From: Sphingomonas sp. NBWT7
GTDB lineage: Bacteria > Pseudomonadota > Alphaproteobacteria > Sphingomonadales > Sphingomonadaceae
DNA length: 64,000 bases
Assembly (NCBI RefSeq): GCF_014217605.1
Contig: NZ_CP043639.1
Location: 2,813,501-2,877,500, forward strand
Direction of reading: 5' to 3'
Shown: in pieces, positions 59,436-64,000 of the stretch
Layout of the letters: every line of letters begins with the position of its first letter
Position numbering within the stretch: the first letter of the stretch is position 1
The notes under the pieces: generated by a model
What the model saw: only the letters and a program-made list of their open reading frames with translations
Database searches by the model: none
Told to the model about the DNA's origin: nothing
Translations under genes and position numbers: made by a program

Positions 59436-60086
59436 ATGCGTGATACCGTTATTTTCGATTTCGGCGGGGTCGTCACCTCGTCGCCGTTCGAGGCGTTCAA
59501 CCGGCTCGAGCGCGAGCGCGGCCTGCCGCACGATCTGATCCGGCGGATCAACGCCACCGATCCCGATGACAATGCCTGGGCATTGTTCGAGCGCGCCGAG
59601 ATCGACGCGCGCGGGTTCGATGCGAAATTCGCCGCGGAGGCCGAGGCATTGGGGCACGAATTGCGCGGCGAGGACGTGCTCGCACTGCTGTCGGGCGATA
59701 TTCGGCCGCGGATGGTGCACGCGCTCGATTGGCTGAAGACGAACGGCTACAAGCTCGGCTGCATCACCAACAACGTGCCGGCGGGCGAGGGCGCTGGCAT
59801 GTCGCGCAGCGCGGAGAAGGCGGCCAAGGTCGCCGAGGTGCTCGCGCGGTTCGACCACGTAGTCGAATCGAGCAAGGTCGGCATCCGCAAGCCGGACCCC
59901 AAGATTTACCAGATGATGCTCGACCATCTCGGCAAGCCCGCGGCGAACTGCGTCTACCTCGACGACCTCGGCATCAACTGCAAGCCGGCGGCGGGCCTGG
60001 GGATGCACGCGATCAAGGTGACGGGCGAGGCGCAGGCACTCGACGATCTCGCCGATGCGCTGGGCGTCGAGCGCGGGCTGTTCTGA
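59436..60086 (+). CDS. HAD-superfamily hydrolase (HAD-IA)
   Basis: The 216-residue protein has the HAD nucleophile Asp8 in FDFGGVVTSS (Gly replaces the second Asp, as in the epoxide hydrolase N-terminal/ACAD10-like branch), a helical cap, motif II CITNNVP, Lys in SSKVGIRKPDPKIY, and motif IV VYLDDLGINCKPA. It probably dephosphorylates a small metabolite; the branch with DFGG often has unclear phosphatase activity. It starts 3 bp after the RTX gene stop codon. Confidence 0.85.
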   Translation: MRDTVIFDFGGVVTSSPFEAFNRLERERGLPHDLIRRINATDPDDNAWALFERAEIDARGFDAKFAAEAEALGHELRGEDVLALLSGDIRPRMVHALDWLKTNGYKLGCITNNVPAGEGAGMSRSAEKAAKVAEVLARFDHVVESSKVGIRKPDPKIYQMMLDHLGKPAANCVYLDDLGINCKPAAGLGMHAIKVTGEAQALDDLADALGVERGLF

Positions 60087-60096
60087 CGACCAGGCG

Positions 60097-60404
60097 TGGC
60101 GATCGGGGAGCATGCGGCGCGCGTCGCCGCGTGCCTCGACGCTGAGGTGTAAAAGGTACGGCAGCAGGAAGCCCCCGCCGCCGAGCAGCGCGACCGGCGC
60201 GAAGCGTTCGCGCCAACGCGGTCAGTGTCTTCAAGAAAATCGAGAGGCACGGGGAATCGAGGTCGAACTGGCCCGGCCAGGCTAGGCGTGCGATGTCGGC
60301 GAAGAATATCGGCAGGAGATCGATGCCGGGCTGCGCAACGACCAGTACGGTACAGGCGACGACGACGTGGCAAGCGCCGCGAGCAGTGCGCGAAACGGTG
60401 CCAT
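60097..60404 (-). pseudogene. Frameshifted remnant of a small polytopic membrane protein
   Basis: The reverse strand starts MAPFRALLAAL at 60404, and the coherent reading then moves to another frame with VVVACTVLVVAQPGIDLLPIFF, ADIARLAWPGQFDLD and FLKTLTA. Near 60205 the coherent frame shifts back to read WRERFAPVALLGGGGFLLPYLL and SVEARGDARRML. Joined across two 1-nt shifts this gives a protein of about 100 residues with three hydrophobic segments. No single frame is open, and the tail runs into the HAD gene without a clean stop. Decay or two sequencing errors are both possible. The rest of the gap 60087-60561 shows nothing else. Confidence 0.6.
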
Positions 60405-60561
60405 GCTTTCCTTTTGCCGTGTCGATCGACCGATCGAATGACGGGACGATCGTGCGGGGCACCGGGGTGCGCCAACTTGAACAGTGGTTCACCTTTGCTT
60501 GATGCCGCCGCCACGAGCCGCTAATCGCGGGCACCGGACGACAGCGAGAGGCAGCGCGGCA

Positions 60562-61293
60562 ATGAACAAGCTCTATCCCGATGCCGCGACGGCGCTCGAC
60601 GGTCTGCTGCACGACGGGATAACGATCTGCGCCGGTGGGTTCGGGCTGTGCGGCATTCCCGAGCGGCTGATCGACGCGATCCAGGCATCGGGCGTCAAGG
60701 ATCTGACGATCGCCAGCAACAATGCCGGGATCGACGGCGAGGGGCTCGGCAAGCTGCTGCGTACGCGCCAGGTGAAAAAGATGATCTCGAGCTACGTCGG
60801 CGAGAACAAGGAGTTCGAGCGCCAGTATCTGTCTGGCGAGCTCGAGGTGGAGTTCTGCCCGCAAGGGACGTTGGCCGAGCGTTGCCGCGCCGGCGGGGCC
60901 GGCATCCCGGGCTTCTACACCAAGACGGGCGTCGGAACGTTGGTGGCCGAGGGCAAAGAAGTGAAGAGCTTCGACGGCGAGGATTACATCCTGGAGCGCG
61001 GCATCCGCGCCGACATCAGCATCGTCAAGGGCTGGAAGGCGGACGAGAGCGGCAACCTCGTGTTCCGCAAGACCGCGCGCAACTTCAATCAGCCGATGGC
61101 GACCGCGGGGCGGATCTGCATCGCCGAGGTAGAGGAAGTGGTGCCGATCGGCAGCCTTGATCCCGATCACATTCATTTGCCCGGCATCTACGTGAAGCGG
61201 ATGATCGTCGGCGCGCCGTACGACAAGAAGATCGAGTTCCGCCTGACGCGGCCGCGCCCGACGGCGGGCGAAGGGGCGGCTGCGGCAGCGTGA
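60562..61293 (+). CDS. scoA: 3-oxoacid CoA-transferase subunit A
   Basis: The 243-residue alpha subunit has the CoA-binding motif GGFGLCGIPERLIDA, IASNNAGIDGEGLGKLL, YVGENKEFERQYLSGELE, CPQGTLAERCRAGGAGIPGF and YDKKIEFRLT. With ScoB it transfers CoA from succinyl-CoA to acetoacetate or another 3-oxoacid. The start is the ATG before NKLYPDAATAL. Unlike the usual scoAB arrangement, two unrelated genes lie between it and scoB, and its stop overlaps the next GTG. Confidence 0.93.
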   Translation: MNKLYPDAATALDGLLHDGITICAGGFGLCGIPERLIDAIQASGVKDLTIASNNAGIDGEGLGKLLRTRQVKKMISSYVGENKEFERQYLSGELEVEFCPQGTLAERCRAGGAGIPGFYTKTGVGTLVAEGKEVKSFDGEDYILERGIRADISIVKGWKADESGNLVFRKTARNFNQPMATAGRICIAEVEEVVPIGSLDPDHIHLPGIYVKRMIVGAPYDKKIEFRLTRPRPTAGEGAAAAA

Positions 61294-61955
61294 GGCGCGC
61301 GATCGCCGCGGTGATGCTGGCGGTGCTGCTGCCGGGCTGCGTCGCGGCAGTGATTCCTGCGGCAGCTGCGGGCGTGATCGGCAAGCGCAAGCTCGATGCG
61401 CCCAAGCAGCGCAGGGCGAAGGGGCGAGCGGCGCGTTCGGTAGCGGCGGCGGCCGCGCCGGTCGCCACGCCGCTGGCGGGGGAGCGGCTGACGCTGCTGC
61501 CGAGCGGGAGCGCGCTGCCGCCGCCCGGGCCATCGAGTACGATAGCGACCCCCGCCCCGCAGGCTGGATGGCGCGCGCTGGTGCGCCACGTCGCGACCGC
61601 AATGACGAGCGGTGCGGCGTGTGCTGACGGGACCACCGCGGTGCTGCTCGACGCCGCGGTTGCCGGTGCGCCGGCGGACGAGCGTGACGCGGCTACGGCA
61701 TCGATCAACGCGCTGCGCACGATGGGCGCGCGCGTGACGTTCGTCGCGGCCGATCGCGCCGCCTCGCGCGAAGCGTTGGCGAAGGCGGGGATGGCCGAGC
61801 CGGATACCGCGATCGCCGCGCCCGCCGATGTCGTGACGATCGCGCGCAGCGGTTGCGTGGTGGCGAGCGGCGGCGGGCGGCGCGCCGATTATACCGGGCT
61901 CGCGTGGTTCGCGCTGCCCCCCGCCGTGCCGGCCGTGACGAGCAAGGCGCCGTGA
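61290..61955 (+). CDS. Putative lipoprotein inserted between scoA and scoB
   Basis: The 221-residue protein starts with GTG and has a lipoprotein signal peptide ([16 protein letters not shown], mature Cys at about residue 17), a short GVIGKRKLD motif, an Ala/Pro-rich linker (about 45-95), and a C-terminal domain (about 95-215) with [34 protein letters not shown] and a final ADYTGLAWF. The linked D-x-x-x-x and V-A-A-D strands are reminiscent of a HAD-like or acid-phosphatase-like Rossmann fold, but I do not recognise the family. It is embedded in a translationally coupled operon. Confidence 0.65.
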   Translation: MRRAIAAVMLAVLLPGCVAAVIPAAAAGVIGKRKLDAPKQRRAKGRAARSVAAAAAPVATPLAGERLTLLPSGSALPPPGPSSTIATPAPQAGWRALVRHVATAMTSGAACADGTTAVLLDAAVAGAPADERDAATASINALRTMGARVTFVAADRAASREALAKAGMAEPDTAIAAPADVVTIARSGCVVASGGGRRADYTGLAWFALPPAVPAVTSKAP

Positions 61956-62260
61956 GCACGCCGCGCGCGATCGACGTCGCCGGCGTGATCGGGGCGGACG
62001 ACGCCTCGGTCGAGGTGGCGCGCATCTGGGTTACCGATCATGCCGGCAGCACGGTGCTGATCGACGCCGGCGTGCTCGAGGATCCGCAGGTGTTCGGCCA
62101 GCTTATGGCGGACACGATCCGCCACGCCGCCAAGGCCTATGCCGCGGCCTGGTCGATAGACGAAGGCGCGGCGCTGCAGGCGATCGTCGACGGCGTCGCG
62201 GCCGAATTGCGCGACCAGTTCCACACCATCACCCCGTTGCCCGAAGGACGTATCAACTGA
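61952..62260 (+). CDS. DUF5076 family protein
   Basis: The 102-residue protein has [44 protein letters not shown], matching the pattern of DUF5076 (ELARIWV, then D-P-x-x-x-G-x-x-L-x-D-x-x-R-H). Function is unknown. The GTG overlaps the lipoprotein stop and its TGA overlaps the scoB ATG (TGATG), so all four genes are tightly coupled. Confidence 0.75.
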   Translation: MSTPRAIDVAGVIGADDASVEVARIWVTDHAGSTVLIDAGVLEDPQVFGQLMADTIRHAAKAYAAAWSIDEGAALQAIVDGVAAELRDQFHTITPLPEGRIN

Positions 62261-62922
62261 TGCCCGACACCGCTACCGCCGCCACCAAGGGGTGGGACCG
62301 CAACCAGATGGCGGCGCGCGCCGCGAAAGAGCTGCGCGACGGCTATTACGTCAATCTCGGCATCGGCATCCCGACGCTGGTCGCCAACAACATTCCCGAA
62401 GGGATGACGGTGACGCTGCAATCGGAGAACGGGATGCTCGGCATCGGGCCGTTCCCGTACGAGGGCGAGGAGGATGCTGACCTCATCAACGCGGGCAAGC
62501 AGACGATCAGCGAGCTGCCGCAATCGGCCTATTTCGGTAGCGAGCAGAGCTTCGCGATGATCCGCGGCGGGCACATCGATCTGACGGTGCTGGGCGCGAT
62601 GGAAGTGGCCGAGAACGGCGACATCGCGAACTGGATGATCCCGGGCAAAATGATCAAGGGCATGGGCGGCGCGATGGATCTCGTCGCCGGCGTGAAAAAG
62701 ATCATCGTCGTGATGGAGCATGTGTCGAAGGACGGCAGCCCGAAGTTCATCCCCGCCTGCACGCTGCCGCTGACGGGCAAGAACGTCGTCGACATGATCG
62801 TGACCGACCTTGCCGTGTTCCAGCGCGACGATCACGCGAGCCCGTTCCGGCTGGTCGAGCTGGCGCCGGGGGTGAGTGCCGACGAAGTCGCGGCGAAGAC
62901 GACCGCCAGCTATCTTTCCTGA
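62260..62922 (+). CDS. scoB: 3-oxoacid CoA-transferase subunit B
   Basis: The 220-residue beta subunit has the start [30 protein letters not shown], the catalytic Glu56 in [14 protein letters not shown], and [37 protein letters not shown] and VVMEH. The glutamate forms the covalent CoA thioester intermediate. Its 3' end overlaps the convergent MFS gene by 13 bp. Confidence 0.94.
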   Translation: MPDTATAATKGWDRNQMAARAAKELRDGYYVNLGIGIPTLVANNIPEGMTVTLQSENGMLGIGPFPYEGEEDADLINAGKQTISELPQSAYFGSEQSFAMIRGGHIDLTVLGAMEVAENGDIANWMIPGKMIKGMGGAMDLVAGVKKIIVVMEHVSKDGSPKFIPACTLPLTGKNVVDMIVTDLAVFQRDDHASPFRLVELAPGVSADEVAAKTTASYLS

Positions 62923-64000
62923 CGCGCGGTTTCCGGCATCGCGACGGCGTAGAGCAGCAGGCCCGCCCCCGCGATGCCGGCGAGGACGAGAAAGGCGGGG
63001 GTGTAGCCGCCCCACACGATGATCGCACCGGCGAGCGTCGTCGACAGTGCGCCGCCGAGCCCCTGGAGCGTCGCCGCAATCCCCTGCGCGGCGTTGAACC
63101 GCCCCGTGCCGCGCATGATCGCCGCGACCACGACGGGGAATAGCGCGCCGAAAATGCCGGCGCCGATCCCGTCGAGCAGCTGGATCGTCAGCAGCCAGAA
63201 CGGGGCGTCGGACAAAGTGTAGAGCACGCCGCGCGCCGCCAGCACGGCGAAGCCCGCCAGCAGGATCGGCTTATGCCCCCAGCGATCGGCGTTGCGGCCG
63301 ACGACGATCGCGACCGGCACCATGACGAGCTGCGCGCCGACGATGCAGGCGGCGATCAGCGACGTCGCCTCGCCTCCGCCGACACGCTTGGCGAGCAACT
63401 GGCCGACCGAGGGCAGCATCGCCGCATTGGCGAGGTGAAAGAGAAAGGCGGTGGCGGCGAAGATCGCGAGCTTTGGCGATCCGCGTAACGTCTCCCTCAT
63501 CGTCGCCGGGCGCGCGTCGGCATCGCTGTCGCAGCCACGCGCGGCAGCGTGATCGATCGCGGCGGGATCGACCCGCAGGATCGCGCCGATGCTGAGCGCC
63601 GCGAGCCCGGCCATTAGCCAGAACACGACGACCGGGCCGAACTTCCACGCGAGCAACCCGGCGAGCGCAGCCGACACGGCGTTGCCGGCGTGATTGAACG
63701 CTTCGTTCCGACCGACGCGCTTGGCAAACGCCTTGGGACCGACAATGCCGAGTGTGATCGCCGCGATGCCCGGCGCGAACACGGCGCCCGCGGCGGCGGC
63801 GAGTGACTGGCCCACCGTAACGAGCGCGAAGCCGCTGACGAACGGCAGCGACAGCGAGGCGAGCGTGACGATCAATGCGGCGGTGATGAGCAGCGCGCGC
63901 TTGGCATGAATGCGATCAACGAGGATGCCGGCGGGTGCCGTCGCGAGCAATCCGGCGATCCCCGCGATCGTCATCACCAGTCCGGCGGTCGCCTCGTTCC
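62910..64000 (-). CDS. MFS transporter, N-terminal part outside the window
   Basis: The frame is open to the window edge, giving about 362 residues of a 12-helix major facilitator transporter; the first one or two membrane segments are missing. The visible part contains ten or so hydrophobic segments, a cytosolic loop with [13 protein letters not shown], the loop-2-like RIHAKRALL motif and [40 protein letters not shown]. That last stretch is typical of drug and metabolite H+ antiporters with a [15 protein letters not shown] signature. The substrate is unknown. It ends in ARQER* after overlapping scoB. Confidence 0.85.
   Translation of the reverse strand, partial: NEATAGLVMTIAGIAGLLATAPAGILVDRIHAKRALLITAALIVTLASLSLPFVSGFALVTVGQSLAAAAGAVFAPGIAAITLGIVGPKAFAKRVGRNEAFNHAGNAVSAALAGLLAWKFGPVVVFWLMAGLAALSIGAILRVDPAAIDHAAARGCDSDADARPATMRETLRGSPKLAIFAATAFLFHLANAAMLPSVGQLLAKRVGGGEATSLIAACIVGAQLVMVPVAIVVGRNADRWGHKPILLAGFAVLAARGVLYTLSDAPFWLLTIQLLDGIGAGIFGALFPVVVAAIMRGTGRFNAAQGIAATLQGLGGALSTTLAGAIIVWGGYTPAFLVLAGIAGAGLLLYAVAMPETARQER

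Noticed and set aside
59954..60514. A 186-codon reverse-strand open frame over the HAD 3' end and the gap
   Set aside because: Its translation is Arg/Ser-rich and not protein-like; the coherent hydrophobic signal is in the other two reverse frames and is reported as a pseudogene.

Overview
The window looks like a chromosomal core region of an alphaproteobacterium of the order Sphingomonadales, most likely Sphingomonas or a close relative. The evidence is the very high GC content and dense packing with many 4-bp ATGA/GTGA gene overlaps, together with family content typical of that group: a TrcR/DUF1013 cell-cycle regulator, a DUF1674 (SDHAF4-type) small protein, a Mic60-like gene after hemCD, a TorF-type porin, a ubiquinol-cytochrome c chaperone family gene beside bamE, and DUF5076. 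I saw no prophage, transposase, integrase, CRISPR array or conjugation gene. Assignments come from reading motifs in translations; no database search was possible.

Layout. 1-3450 (+): the end of a UDP-2,3-diacylglucosamine diphosphatase-like phosphoesterase, a GT4 glycosyltransferase, trcR and a metallo-beta-lactamase-fold enzyme. 3514-8905 (-): purH, a heparinase II/III-family protein, rpe and rsmB. 8938-11005 (+): a 53-aa SDHAF4-like gene, a strong terminator and an AsmA-family protein. 11016-13574 (-): tsaD, gpsA and a DUF1697 gene, divergent from hemC-hemD-Mic60-like (13637-16137, +). 16166-17798: DUF72, a small charged protein and tRNA-Gly(GCC). 18000-25206 (+): a two-component system, carbonic anhydrase plus SulP transporter, a TorF porin, then a YbbN-type thioredoxin/TPR protein, a LON-domain protein and Trm112. 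25175-29260 (-): exported msrA, a 48-aa membrane protein, an aspartate aminotransferase-type enzyme and a pabB-pabC fusion. 29392-38487 (+): an S9 peptidase, a GloC-type MBL enzyme, thiL, a proton-pumping pyrophosphatase, a second SulP transporter with a structured leader, and a dicarboxylate symporter.

38515-44407 (-) carries a HerA-like ATPase, then an overlapping chain of an NfrB-like glycosyltransferase, a short outer-membrane-barrel-like partner, TauE/SafE and a TIGR02186 protein. 44592-52582 (+): a bacterial alpha-2-macroglobulin and PBP1C. 52805-55124: rcnB and bamE (-), the cytochrome bc1 chaperone and DUF177 genes (+). 55132-60086: a ThDP enzyme (-), an SMP-30 enzyme, an RTX repeat protein and a HAD hydrolase (+). 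60097-60404 (-) is a frameshifted remnant of a small membrane protein. 60562-62922 (+) is a 3-oxoacid CoA-transferase operon with two extra genes between the subunits, ending against a truncated MFS transporter at the window edge.

The most interesting signals are the multi-helix leader RNA before the second SulP gene, the reduced NfrAB-like envelope pair, the two-gene insertion inside the scoA-scoB operon, the Mic60-like gene in the haem cluster, and the decayed membrane-protein gene.
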